The notes beneath the pieces are model-generated. The model ran no database searches, was not told where the DNA came from, and was given only the letters and a program-made list of their open reading frames with translations. From assembly GCA_018402075.1 (NCBI GenBank), contig JAGYJP010000001.1:124001-188000 (forward strand): DNA of 64,000 nucleotides, given 5' to 3'. This DNA is from Candidatus Nanopelagicales bacterium. GTDB lineage: Bacteria > Actinomycetota > Actinomycetes > S36-B12. Shown in pieces: positions 25,681 to 34,363 of the stretch; position 1 is the first letter of the stretch, and every line of letters starts with the position of its first letter. The translations under genes were made by a program, and so were the position numbers.

Positions 25681-26518
25681 GATCTTCGCGGTACTTCACA
25701 ACCGATCCAAGTGTTTTATCGATGTGCTCAGATGTCAATGTAGTGATTCCCAGGAGTTGTGCTGCATGCGCCCAGTCAATCGCCTCCGCGATGCCCGGGG
25801 GTTTTTGTACATCTAAACTGCGAATTCGCTGGACAGCAGCAGCGATTTCTTGTACCAATAGCGAATCAGTTTCTGGCAATTTCTTTTGAACGATTGCCGT
25901 TGCTTGCACGAGGTCTGGGTATTCAATCCAGTGATACAGGCAACGGCGCTTGAGAGCATCATGTAAGTCTCGAGTCCGGTTAGATGTCAAAATGACGATA
26001 GGCGGGGTTTTTGCTCGAATAGTTCCCAGCTCTGGAACCGTGACAGTGCATTCGGCGAGCATTTCAAAGAGAAATGCCTCAAATTCTTCATCAGCTCGAT
26101 CCACTTCGTCGATGAGGAGAACTGCTGGATTAGGGCCGTCGTGCTCCATGGCCTGCAGGAGTGGACGATCAATGAGATAGTCGCGGGAAAATAGTGTTTC
26201 TTCCTTGAGTTCGAGACCCTGAGATTCGGCCACTCGAATGGAGAGTAATTGCCTGGGGTAATTCCATTCATAGAGTGCCTCGGAAGCATCAATACCTTCG
26301 TAGCACTGCAGTCGAATTAGTGGAGTACCCAGTAACTCGGCAAGTGTCTTGGCTGCTTGCGTCTTGCCCACCCCCGCCTCTCCCTCGAGAAGCAATGGCT
26401 GGGGCAATTTCAGGGCGAGGAATAGTGAAGTTGCCAGACCCGGGTCTGCGATATACCCATTGCGTTCAAGTTCTGCGGCTAGGCCCTCTGGGGATCCAAT
26501 TTCGCTAGCGGCGGTCAT
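25634..26518 (-). CDS. MoxR-family AAA+ ATPase (CoxD-like)
   Basis: A 294-residue chaperone-type AAA+ ATPase that works with VWA partners to insert or activate metal cofactors. Walker A is GEAGVGKT (46-53), Walker B LLIDEVDRAD, sensor-1 near ILTSNRTRDLHDAL. The ATG at 26518 is chosen because GGAGGG lies 7 nt upstream; an upstream TTG is weaker. The tight overlap with the VWA gene and the CoxG-like gene 18 bp upstream reproduces a CoxG-D-E order. Confidence 0.88.
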   Translation of the reverse strand: MTAASEIGSPEGLAAELERNGYIADPGLATSLFLALKLPQPLLLEGEAGVGKTQAAKTLAELLGTPLIRLQCYEGIDASEALYEWNYPRQLLSIRVAESQGLELKEETLFSRDYLIDRPLLQAMEHDGPNPAVLLIDEVDRADEEFEAFLFEMLAECTVTVPELGTIRAKTPPIVILTSNRTRDLHDALKRRCLYHWIEYPDLVQATAIVQKKLPETDSLLVQEIAAAVQRIRSLDVQKPPGIAEAIDWAHAAQLLGITTLTSEHIDKTLGSVVKYREDHAVVLDKGLDWVAGE

Positions 26519-26536
26519 AGCAGATCCCTCCAATCA

Positions 26537-27148
26537 CTACCGAGCAACGAAGTACCACACCGCGCCTATGACAGCCGCAACGATAATCACCACGGGCACC
26601 ACACGTTTGAGAACAGGCGCCATGGCTACCGTGCCCAAATCCAAGGCTTCTGTCGGATTCACCTGTGCGACAACCGGTTCTCCCGCTGACGATGAACTTT
26701 CTTGCGCACCTACAAGAGTTTCGAGGTTTCCTGCGAACTGAGTAACCAGCCGACCTGCAACATCTTGCATGACGCCCCGACCAAATTGTGCTGCTTTGCC
26801 GGTGATAGTCAGATCCGTAGCAACTTCAACCCGAGTGGTTGTGGGGTTCTCCGCAATGAGTTCAATCGTGACGAGTGCCTTAGCCGTGCCCGAGCCCCGC
26901 GCCTCTTTACCTGTGCCTTCAATGACAGCTTTGTGCACTGAATTGTCTTTGCTCACGAACTGCGCTTCGCCTCCGTAAATCATGGACACAGGGCCTAACT
27001 TGACTTTGACATTTCCGCTGAATTGATCACCGTCCACACTTTCCAAAGTAGCCCCCGGCATGCACGGGGCTATTGCTTCAACGTCCAGTAATGTTTTCCA
27101 GGCAGTTTCTATGTCGGCGGGAACAGTGAATGTGTTCTTTAGCTCCAC
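26537..27148 (-). CDS. CoxG-like SRPBCC protein with C-terminal membrane anchor
   Basis: The 203-residue protein belongs to the CO-dehydrogenase subunit G (CoxG) branch of SRPBCC, shown by the start ELKNTFTVPADIETAW, the IAPCMPGA segment and the GKAAQFGRG block. A linker and one C-terminal transmembrane helix (about 180-200) follow; CoxG in Oligotropha recruits the enzyme to the membrane. GTG at 27148 is chosen from the AAGGGA site 5-6 nt upstream; the frame is open to 27223. It is the first gene of the three-gene cassette. Confidence 0.85.
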   Translation of the reverse strand: MELKNTFTVPADIETAWKTLLDVEAIAPCMPGATLESVDGDQFSGNVKVKLGPVSMIYGGEAQFVSKDNSVHKAVIEGTGKEARGSGTAKALVTIELIAENPTTTRVEVATDLTITGKAAQFGRGVMQDVAGRLVTQFAGNLETLVGAQESSSSAGEPVVAQVNPTEALDLGTVAMAPVLKRVVPVVIIVAAVIGAVWYFVAR

Positions 27149-27249
27149 GATAATCCCTTCGCTTACTTCGCTCGTTAGGCTCCAAAGTTGAATCAAATCT
27201 CCGTGGGAGTCTAGTCGAATCATGCTGACCCTGAGGGGAAACGCTGGAC

Positions 27250-30200
27250 CTAATTGATGGCCACCTGTGTACTCACAATTGCATTCGGTTCGGCAAATTC
27301 CACAGATCGAGACTTGGTCATTTGGCTGGCAACCTCACGTGCGGTTTCCGGATCTACAGGTGTTCGAAAATTTACCTGATACATCCGAAAGCCCAAATAT
27401 TTGCCTAGTGTCAATTCGTTCTTAGCGATGGCAGTGACTTTGTCAGTGCCCGTTATGGGGCTTTTCCCCGTAGGCTTCACTCGAGGCATGTACCGGACAA
27501 TAAGTGAGTCAACTTTTTCAGAAGTCGATTGAGCCCCAAAACTCGTCGGGGTAAACATCACCAAAGATGCCCTTGATTGGGTCGCCGTGGTTCCACGTGT
27601 CACAACAGCCCGCACCTCTGTCACTCCCTGTGATTTCAGGTAGGCAAGGATGCTGGTAGCCCGCTTTTGGGCAAGTAACTTCGATACTCGATTTTTGCCT
27701 TGCTTATCGAAAGCAGTGACTAGCAGTCCACCGGAATTCTGTCCTGAAAGTTCGGCAATGGCGTCAAGTTTCGCCTTGCTGGCCTTGTTTAGATCTGCAC
27801 GATTGCGTGGAAAGTAAATAAGACGCGCAGAGGGACCTGAAGAATCAGACACATTCGAAGCTATGGGAATTTTGTTTCCTGCTCCACCCTCACCACTTAA
27901 CGTGAATCCGATGGCAATGCTGATCGGTAATTGCCCCTGTCGCACCATATTGATTTGCAGTGTGTGATTTCCCGCCGGTAGCTCAGGAACCAGGAAAGAT
28001 GATGTGAACTTATTGTCGTATCCGACTATTCCTGCTCCGACCCACGTGGGTTGAGACAGCACATAAATTCCGGTCGTGGTTAATCGCTGTAGCCCCTCTC
28101 CGCTCACTGTCATTCGCTGTCCGGGAACAACTTGCTGATTAGAAGAGTTGAGCGGTCCAACACCCTGTAACTCCCAGTCCGCACCCGCGACACTAAATCC
28201 TGCACTGGTCAGCTCGGCTTTCCGAAGTTGAACCGGCGCACCTGATGAATCCCGTATTTGAAACTCACCCGGTCGAGATACCTGATTAGTTGTCACCGGA
28301 TTCTCCGTTACGGTGATGTCATCGGGTGCGGATCCTCCGCCTCCGCTTGATCCTCCGCCTCCGCTTGATCCTCCGCCTCCGCTTGATCCTCCGGCCGGCG
28401 GTGCAATGTACGTCAAGGCATTTGCCAAGGTGACAGACCCGCCCAATGAATTGAGGGTGACATCAGCCGTGCCAACGGACCCCGAAGGGGTGAACATGTA
28501 CACCTCGGTTGATCCGAATACAAAGAACGAAGCTGACCCACCACCAACGCTCACGGACTGCGTTGCTTCAAGATGAGTTCCCACAATCCGGATACCGGTG
28601 CCACCTAAGGTCGAACCTGTTGTTGGAGAGATCAAGGTAATTGTCGGGGCCGCGAAGTAGGTATAGGCACTTGGCTCAATGGCCGCTCCGCCAGGCGTAG
28701 TGACCGTAACATCTACCGACCCCTGTGAACCTGCTGGGGTCACCACGCGTAACTGGGTTGAACCAATATAGGTCACCGATATAGCAGCATTCGAGCCAAA
28801 CGAAACTGAGGCCCCTGTTGTGAAATCCGTGCCAAAAATGGTCAGTGTCTGGTTACCTGTAATCGGTCCACCATCAATACTGAGGGAACTGATATTCGGC
28901 TGACCGACATAGGCAAAAGGCGTAACACGGGTACTTGTTCCGCAACTATTAGACACTTGAACGTTCACGTTCGTAGGAGAGTTCGCAGGTGCTGTTGCAG
29001 TGAGCATTACTGCACTGACGATACTGAACACTGCCGGTCTGCCACCAAAAGTCACCGAGGTAGTCCCGGACAAATTGCTTCCGTTAATTGTGACGGATGT
29101 GGTGCCATCGGCTGCACCGAGACTGCTAGAAAGGGAATCGATGACTGGTATGTCACATAAACCTGTTGTGTAGGTGTATGAATTTGCAAATGTTGTGGTT
29201 CCCTGCGTATTGGTGACGGTAATGGAAGCCACCCCAGAAGCGCCTAATGGTGTGACAAAACTCAATTGATTATCGGAAAGAAGGCTGACTGACGTCGCGG
29301 CGTTCCCTCCCACAGTTACACCTGTGGTTCCTGTGAAATTTGCCCCCGTCAATGTCACGGTGGTACCGCCAGCGGTGGAGCCACTCACCGGAGCCAGCGA
29401 ATCAATTGTCGGTGCGACGCTGAATGTCCGGGCATACAACAGTCGATTGGGCGATCCAGAGCCAGGATTGCCCACAATGTTGGCTGTTGAACTATTTACC
29501 AAGGCAGTGACCACTTGGTTGGGTGTGGCAGAGGTGTTGATGCCCAAGTACACAGCTGCAGCACCTGCAACGTGGGGAGCCGCCATGGATGTTCCATTCA
29601 AGGTAGCAGTGGAGGTAGAACTTGTGATCCATGTGGAGACAATTGAAGAACCCGGAGCAAAGATATCTACTACGGTGCCGAAATTTGAGTAGCTTGCTCG
29701 ATTATCCGCGCTGGTTGTTGCACCCACTGTGATTGCTGATTCTTCGCCTGCAGGGCTGTAATTAGATGCATCGGCATTGTCATTTCCTGCTGCCACTACA
29801 ACAGTGATCCCCAAATCCACCAGAGCTGCGACTGCATCGTCGAGAGACTTACTGGAGCCCCCGCCCAAACTCATGTTGACCACCGCAGGTTGCCCATACA
29901 AAGGGTCAGAAGAATGGTCGTAAAGATTTGCGATCCAATTTAGCCCACTGATCACACCACTTGTGAATCCGCGACCGCTGCAATCGAGTACTCGGACTGG
30001 CACTAATCCGACATTCTTGGCCACTCCATATTTGGTTCCACCCACCGTTCCTGCAACGTGAGTGCCATGTCCATTGCAATCAACGGTGCTCGGACTGCCG
30101 CTTACATAGGAGATTCCAGGGTTGAGCCTGTCAGAGAAATCACTATGAGCATAGATTCCGGTGTCGACAATGTAAGCCAACACGCCTGTGCCATCGCCTG

Positions 30201-31440
30201 CACACGCGTAAGTGTTGTCTAATGGAAGGGATCGTTGATCGATTCGGTCAATTCCCCACGTGGCAGGGGTTTGGGCCGTGGGAGTGCAATTAGCGGCTCC
30301 TGGAGTTGTGGGAGCGGGAACAGTAGGCGGCGTCACTGACTCGGTGGGCCGAATGGCATATGTGTAACGCCCCAGCACTGAACCAGATGTAGGGAACTTA
30401 TTGGCCACCAACGAGTTACTGCCACCATCTGCGTATGGGATCGCAGAATCAGTATTTCGCACGCGGACAAGTGAATTTGTTCTGTTATTTGGATCGGCAT
30501 AACCAATCACAAAAGTGGGATTACTCGTTGAGCTGGGAGAACTCACTCGCGAGTAATTGAACTCGAGATCAATATTGCCACTGCCTTGATTAATAATTAC
30601 TAACTGAAATGACTGTGACGCAGGCTTGCTAGAGTACTCGCCCACATTGATCCAATTAATGCAGTAAGCACTCTGTCCGTCGGCCGAAATTGGCCCGTAG
30701 GTAACAGCGCTGCTATTTCGGGTATCTAGATCGGTGAACAGCGGCAAAACTAATGGTCGGAGCGTAGTGTCCAAATTGATTCCGGTATACGAGCGGAAAT
30801 CCCCGAGACCATCATCAAAACTGATCCCACCGTTGTTGTTCACAATTATGGCGTCGTATTCGGTGCCAAACCAGTTCACGGCGAATCCCAAATCAAGGGA
30901 ACCTGTAGAAGCATCGTCCACATTTCCCATGGAGTTGGCTTGACAGCCAGCATCGGTCCTAACAGCAGAACTGGAAATACTTACCGGCAGATTGCGCTCG
31001 ATGTAATCAATCCCAGGTTCGGTGGACAACGTTGCGCGCTGTTTCGCAGTGAGATCAGCGGTGACCCCTTCAATCGGACCCTGCAAAAGGGACTCAACGC
31101 TTACTCCCAACGCGACAGCACGTGCCTTAACTTCTTCTGCGCTCACCCCGACCTCGGCAATAATCAAAAAATCTTCGCCGGAGGAAGACGCCTCTTGCTC
31201 TGTTACCTCAGGCTCTGTTACCTCGGGCTCTGTTACCTCAGGCTCTGTTACCTCGGGCTCTGTTACCTCAGGCTGGCTGATCTCCTGGGACGGCGAGGCG
31301 TCATTGCCATATGCCGGGCTTAGCCCTGTAATCAGACTCATTGCCATGGCGAAAGCCACGGCGATGGCTCCCCAGGGCTTCATGTGGAGCCCTCGTCTTG
31401 CAAGGTTTCGCCGAAGTTTCGATATTGACATCCTCGACAC
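27250..31440 (-). CDS. Giant secreted subtilase with NIDO, IPT/TIG, OmpA-like and prodomain-like modules
   Basis: An exported serine protease of 1396 residues. In order: signal peptide (to about 45), five PEVTE repeats (57-81), an inhibitor-I9-like prodomain (about 90-153), an inserted nidogen-like domain (about 180-365), the S8 catalytic domain with D426, H458, oxyanion N553 and S618, four IPT/TIG immunoglobulin-like repeats (about 676-1025), a Gly/Ser linker, a unique beta region, an OmpA-like domain (about 1205-1300), and a second prodomain-like segment at the C-terminus (about 1308-1396) ending FAEPNAI. All catalytic residues are intact. The start is GTG at 31440 or ATG at 31431. It is probably a cell-surface protease; the target is unknown. 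Part of an accessory block inside the respiratory cluster. Confidence 0.9.
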   Translation of the reverse strand: MSRMSISKLRRNLARRGLHMKPWGAIAVAFAMAMSLITGLSPAYGNDASPSQEISQPEVTEPEVTEPEVTEPEVTEPEVTEQEASSSGEDFLIIAEVGVSAEEVKARAVALGVSVESLLQGPIEGVTADLTAKQRATLSTEPGIDYIERNLPVSISSSAVRTDAGCQANSMGNVDDASTGSLDLGFAVNWFGTEYDAIIVNNNGGISFDDGLGDFRSYTGINLDTTLRPLVLPLFTDLDTRNSSAVTYGPISADGQSAYCINWINVGEYSSKPASQSFQLVIINQGSGNIDLEFNYSRVSSPSSTSNPTFVIGYADPNNRTNSLVRVRNTDSAIPYADGGSNSLVANKFPTSGSVLGRYTYAIRPTESVTPPTVPAPTTPGAANCTPTAQTPATWGIDRIDQRSLPLDNTYACAGDGTGVLAYIVDTGIYAHSDFSDRLNPGISYVSGSPSTVDCNGHGTHVAGTVGGTKYGVAKNVGLVPVRVLDCSGRGFTSGVISGLNWIANLYDHSSDPLYGQPAVVNMSLGGGSSKSLDDAVAALVDLGITVVVAAGNDNADASNYSPAGEESAITVGATTSADNRASYSNFGTVVDIFAPGSSIVSTWITSSTSTATLNGTSMAAPHVAGAAAVYLGINTSATPNQVVTALVNSSTANIVGNPGSGSPNRLLYARTFSVAPTIDSLAPVSGSTAGGTTVTLTGANFTGTTGVTVGGNAATSVSLLSDNQLSFVTPLGASGVASITVTNTQGTTTFANSYTYTTGLCDIPVIDSLSSSLGAADGTTSVTINGSNLSGTTSVTFGGRPAVFSIVSAVMLTATAPANSPTNVNVQVSNSCGTSTRVTPFAYVGQPNISSLSIDGGPITGNQTLTIFGTDFTTGASVSFGSNAAISVTYIGSTQLRVVTPAGSQGSVDVTVTTPGGAAIEPSAYTYFAAPTITLISPTTGSTLGGTGIRIVGTHLEATQSVSVGGGSASFFVFGSTEVYMFTPSGSVGTADVTLNSLGGSVTLANALTYIAPPAGGSSGGGGSSGGGGSSGGGGSAPDDITVTENPVTTNQVSRPGEFQIRDSSGAPVQLRKAELTSAGFSVAGADWELQGVGPLNSSNQQVVPGQRMTVSGEGLQRLTTTGIYVLSQPTWVGAGIVGYDNKFTSSFLVPELPAGNHTLQINMVRQGQLPISIAIGFTLSGEGGAGNKIPIASNVSDSSGPSARLIYFPRNRADLNKASKAKLDAIAELSGQNSGGLLVTAFDKQGKNRVSKLLAQKRATSILAYLKSQGVTEVRAVVTRGTTATQSRASLVMFTPTSFGAQSTSEKVDSLIVRYMPRVKPTGKSPITGTDKVTAIAKNELTLGKYLGFRMYQVNFRTPVDPETAREVASQMTKSRSVEFAEPNAIVSTQVAIN
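28331..28384. repeat. 18-bp coding repeat, 3 perfect copies (Gly/Ser linker of subtilase)
   Basis: Three exact 18-bp units encode a GGGGSS-type linker after the last IPT domain. The identical third positions point to recent duplication rather than selection on the peptide alone. Confidence 0.93.
31198..31272. repeat. 15-bp coding repeat, 5 copies (PEVTE repeats of subtilase)
   Basis: Five in-frame 15-bp units, identical except for an alternating A/G at position 13, so the higher-order unit is 30 bp. They encode an acidic PEVTE stalk between signal peptide and prodomain. Confidence 0.95.
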
Positions 31441-31572
31441 TTCTTCAGTCTAAAGCACTATTTCGTGATGAGCTCGGGGACCTAAGCGCGCACCTTTTTG
31501 TCTGAAAGGAAGGCCAGGCCAGAAAACCTAGGGCTTGCCACGTACTCACGTGAAACCTAATACTGAGCTGTT

Positions 31573-31578
31573 TATGAT
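31573..31578 (+). promoter_or_regulatory. Probable -10 box of leaderless META lipoprotein gene
   Basis: TATGAT, one base from the TATAAT consensus, lies 6 nt before the ATG at 31585. An inverted repeat (CACGT-4-ACGTG, 31539-31552) sits just upstream of the expected -35 position and could be an operator. Confidence 0.55.
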
Positions 31579-31584
31579 GGGCTG

Positions 31585-32022
31585 ATGAGGTCATTAACCG
31601 GGATATTAACCGGGATTCTGTCATTATGTGTAGTTGCAGTTGTTGGCCTCACCGGTTGTACTTCCGGCTCACAAAATTCACCTGACCTCGCGGGTCGCAC
31701 ATTTACCTCCCAAGAGCTCGTAATTAATAACGTGCCGGCTGCCGCTGCAGATGGCGGCACTATTGCTGTTACTTTCACTGACGATGGCATCTCAGTCAAC
31801 GCCGGATGCAACACCCTGTTCGCCAATGCCACGTGGAGCACCGGGGTTATCAGTATTGAGGGCGACACCATGGCTTCCACCATGATGGCATGCTCTGAAT
31901 CATTAATGAATCAAGATCAAGTTCTGAGCACCTTCTTCACAAGTGATCCAGGCTGGACACTCGAAGGGGACAAACTGACTCTGAGCACCCCTACGATCAC
32001 AATAATTCTGACTGAGCAATGA
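31585..32022 (+). CDS. META-domain (HslJ-like) lipoprotein
   Basis: A 145-residue exported lipoprotein. The signal peptide ends in a lipobox (LTGC, Cys at about 25), and the rest is a single META/HslJ domain, recognised by the AGCN motif and by the MACSESLM helix followed by a final strand. HslJ is linked to heat shock and novobiocin resistance in E. coli, but the biochemical role of META domains is unknown. It is probably transcribed leaderless from a TATGAT box and is divergent from the subtilase. Confidence 0.85.
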   Translation: MRSLTGILTGILSLCVVAVVGLTGCTSGSQNSPDLAGRTFTSQELVINNVPAAAADGGTIAVTFTDDGISVNAGCNTLFANATWSTGVISIEGDTMASTMMACSESLMNQDQVLSTFFTSDPGWTLEGDKLTLSTPTITIILTEQ

Positions 32023-32098
32023 TCACCGCTGGATGATCACCGCACGATAACCTCTGCAATCACAAGACAGTGAATGCTTGCCGTGGCAGGCTTACCTC

Positions 32099-34363
32099 AT
32101 GACGGAAGCCGCTCTGCGAATTTGCCCACTATGTGAGGCCAACTGCGGCCTGTCCTTAACAATTGGCTCCCGTGAAGGCGCAGGAACAATAGATGCCGTT
32201 CGAGGAGATAAAAACGACGTATTTAGTCACGGATTTATTTGCCCCAAAGGGGTCTCGCTCGGCGAATTGCATTCAGATCCCACTCGCTTAAAGGCGCCAT
32301 TGGTGCGGAATTCGAATGGTAAATTAGAAGCGACCACATGGGGCCACGCATTTGATGTGATTCGGGAACGCCTTGGACCAATTATTCGTGAACATGGCGC
32401 AAATTCGGTCGGGATGTTTCTCGGAAACCCCAATGTGCATAGCCTTGCCGGGGCATTCATTCTTCCTGCCCTGATTAAGTCATTGGGCACTGAAAATCGA
32501 TTCTCTGCCAGCACCGTCGACCAGATGCCCAAGCAAGCAGCCTCCGCCATGATGTTTGGCACGGCATTATCTGTCCCCATTCCGGATATCGATCGAACCG
32601 ATTACTTCCTCATGCTCGGCGCAAATCCATTGGTATCCAACGGTTCCATGATGACCACTGCGGATTTTCCAGGCCGGCTTCGAGCTCTACGTAAACGTGG
32701 AGGCACATTGGTTGTTGTTGATCCAATCAGAACTCGAACAGCAGAATTTGCTGACAAACACCTCACTATTCGACCAGGCAGCGATGCCATTTGGCTTGCC
32801 GCCCTTGCCAATGTCATTTTCCAGTCGGGACAAAAGAATTTGGGCGCGGCACAGGACTGGGTCATCCCGGCACAACTCACTGCGCTTCAGGATCAACTAG
32901 AACCCTTCACCCCGGAATCCGTCGCCAACATCACCGGAATTAGCCATGAGGCCACTCGGGAAATTGCTGCTGCACTGATGTCCGCCCCTTCTGCTGCTGT
33001 CTATGGACGCATGGGCACCACCACATCTGGATTGTTCTGGGGTAACACCGTGATGCCCATGGCAACTCTGGCGTCCTGGTTAATAGATGTCATCAACATC
33101 GCCATTGGTTCACTCGATAAACCAGGCGGTGTCATGTTCCCTCTTGCTGTTGCCGGTGGACCTTCAACAGAAGGCACCTCTGGTACGGGGCACGGGGTCA
33201 GTATTCCGGGGCGCAGACGGACTCGCGTTCGTGCTTTACCCAGTGTTCTTGGTGAATTTCCCGTATCAGCTCTTGCTGAAGAAATAGATACACCTGATCC
33301 GGAGACCGGACAACATATTCGTGCCGTATTTGTTGTTGGAGGCAATCCAATTGTCTCCACGCCAGATAGTGATCGCCTTCGTGCGGCATTTAAATCTCTG
33401 GACTTACTTATTTCTGTTGATCCTTATCTCACTGCAACAAGTGCCTTGGCTGACGTCGTTCTTCCCGTTGCATCGCCACTTACCCGTTCCCACCACGATG
33501 TTGTGTTCAATAATCTTGCTGTGCGCAATCAAGCTCGGTACTCCCCCGCAGTCTTCCCTGTGCCACATGGAGAAATGGATGAAGCCGATGTCCTGCTTAC
33601 TCTGGCCGCAATCGCCGCAGAAATACATTCCGAAAGCTCAGTAAGCGCTGAAAAGATGGACGACTTCATTGCTTACACCGTGGCACAACAGGCGGTAAGT
33701 GATGTTGCGTCCCGTTGCCACGGACTTGATGTTGCGGACCTAATGACCGGTGTTGCTCCCCGCAGAGGTGTTGATCGAATCCTGGACCTGCGAATTCGAT
33801 CAGGTCCCTATGGTGACGGTTTCGGTTCTAATCCAAATGGTCTCACTCTGCAAAGCCTGATTGATACACCTCATGGCATTGACCTGGGTCCACTGCAACC
33901 TCGGTTACCAGAGGTATTAAGGACACCTTCAGCTCGTATCGAGATTGCCCCCAGCGTTTTGCTCGCAACATTGGCCACCGCGGAAGTTTTGCTCCATCAA
34001 ATGAGCGAACCTAATAATCGGCAATTACTTCTCATTGGAAGGCGGCAACTGCGGAGCAATAATTCCTGGATGAAGGATATTGCCACACTTCAGGGCGGCT
34101 CAAATAGGCCAAGCGCGCAAATTAATCCAACAGACGCAGTCGCACTTTCCCTTAATGAATCCTCAACGGTAAAAGTCTCCAGCTCGGCAGGAAGCATCAC
34201 AATTCCACTGGAAATTACTGAAGATATTTCACCCGGGTGCATTTGCATTCCCCACGGCTGGGATGCATTTAACGTCAATACATTGGTCAACGTTGACAAC
34301 ATCGATCCATTGGGCGGAACGGCAGTTTTGAGTGGGCTGCCTGTAACCGTCAGCTCTGCTTAA
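32099..34363 (+). CDS. Molybdopterin-dependent oxidoreductase (DMSO reductase superfamily)
   Basis: A 754-residue cytoplasmic molybdenum/tungsten bis-MGD enzyme. An N-terminal [4Fe-4S] site is formed by C9, C12, C16 and C48 (CPLCEANC...ICPKG). The central domains contain GxNP-type dinucleotide motifs (MLGANPLVSN, VVGGNPIVS) and the C-terminal molydopterin-dinucleotide domain ends with a HGWDAFNVN segment. There is no Tat signal and no electron-transfer or chaperone gene alongside. The substrate is unknown; the group includes formate dehydrogenase-like and BisC-like proteins. I prefer ATG at 32099 over a TTG at 32078; CAGGCT lies 6 nt upstream. The end overlaps the L,D-transpeptidase by 4 bp. 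Confidence 0.85.
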   Translation: MTEAALRICPLCEANCGLSLTIGSREGAGTIDAVRGDKNDVFSHGFICPKGVSLGELHSDPTRLKAPLVRNSNGKLEATTWGHAFDVIRERLGPIIREHGANSVGMFLGNPNVHSLAGAFILPALIKSLGTENRFSASTVDQMPKQAASAMMFGTALSVPIPDIDRTDYFLMLGANPLVSNGSMMTTADFPGRLRALRKRGGTLVVVDPIRTRTAEFADKHLTIRPGSDAIWLAALANVIFQSGQKNLGAAQDWVIPAQLTALQDQLEPFTPESVANITGISHEATREIAAALMSAPSAAVYGRMGTTTSGLFWGNTVMPMATLASWLIDVINIAIGSLDKPGGVMFPLAVAGGPSTEGTSGTGHGVSIPGRRRTRVRALPSVLGEFPVSALAEEIDTPDPETGQHIRAVFVVGGNPIVSTPDSDRLRAAFKSLDLLISVDPYLTATSALADVVLPVASPLTRSHHDVVFNNLAVRNQARYSPAVFPVPHGEMDEADVLLTLAAIAAEIHSESSVSAEKMDDFIAYTVAQQAVSDVASRCHGLDVADLMTGVAPRRGVDRILDLRIRSGPYGDGFGSNPNGLTLQSLIDTPHGIDLGPLQPRLPEVLRTPSARIEIAPSVLLATLATAEVLLHQMSEPNNRQLLLIGRRQLRSNNSWMKDIATLQGGSNRPSAQINPTDAVALSLNESSTVKVSSSAGSITIPLEITEDISPGCICIPHGWDAFNVNTLVNVDNIDPLGGTAVLSGLPVTVSSA

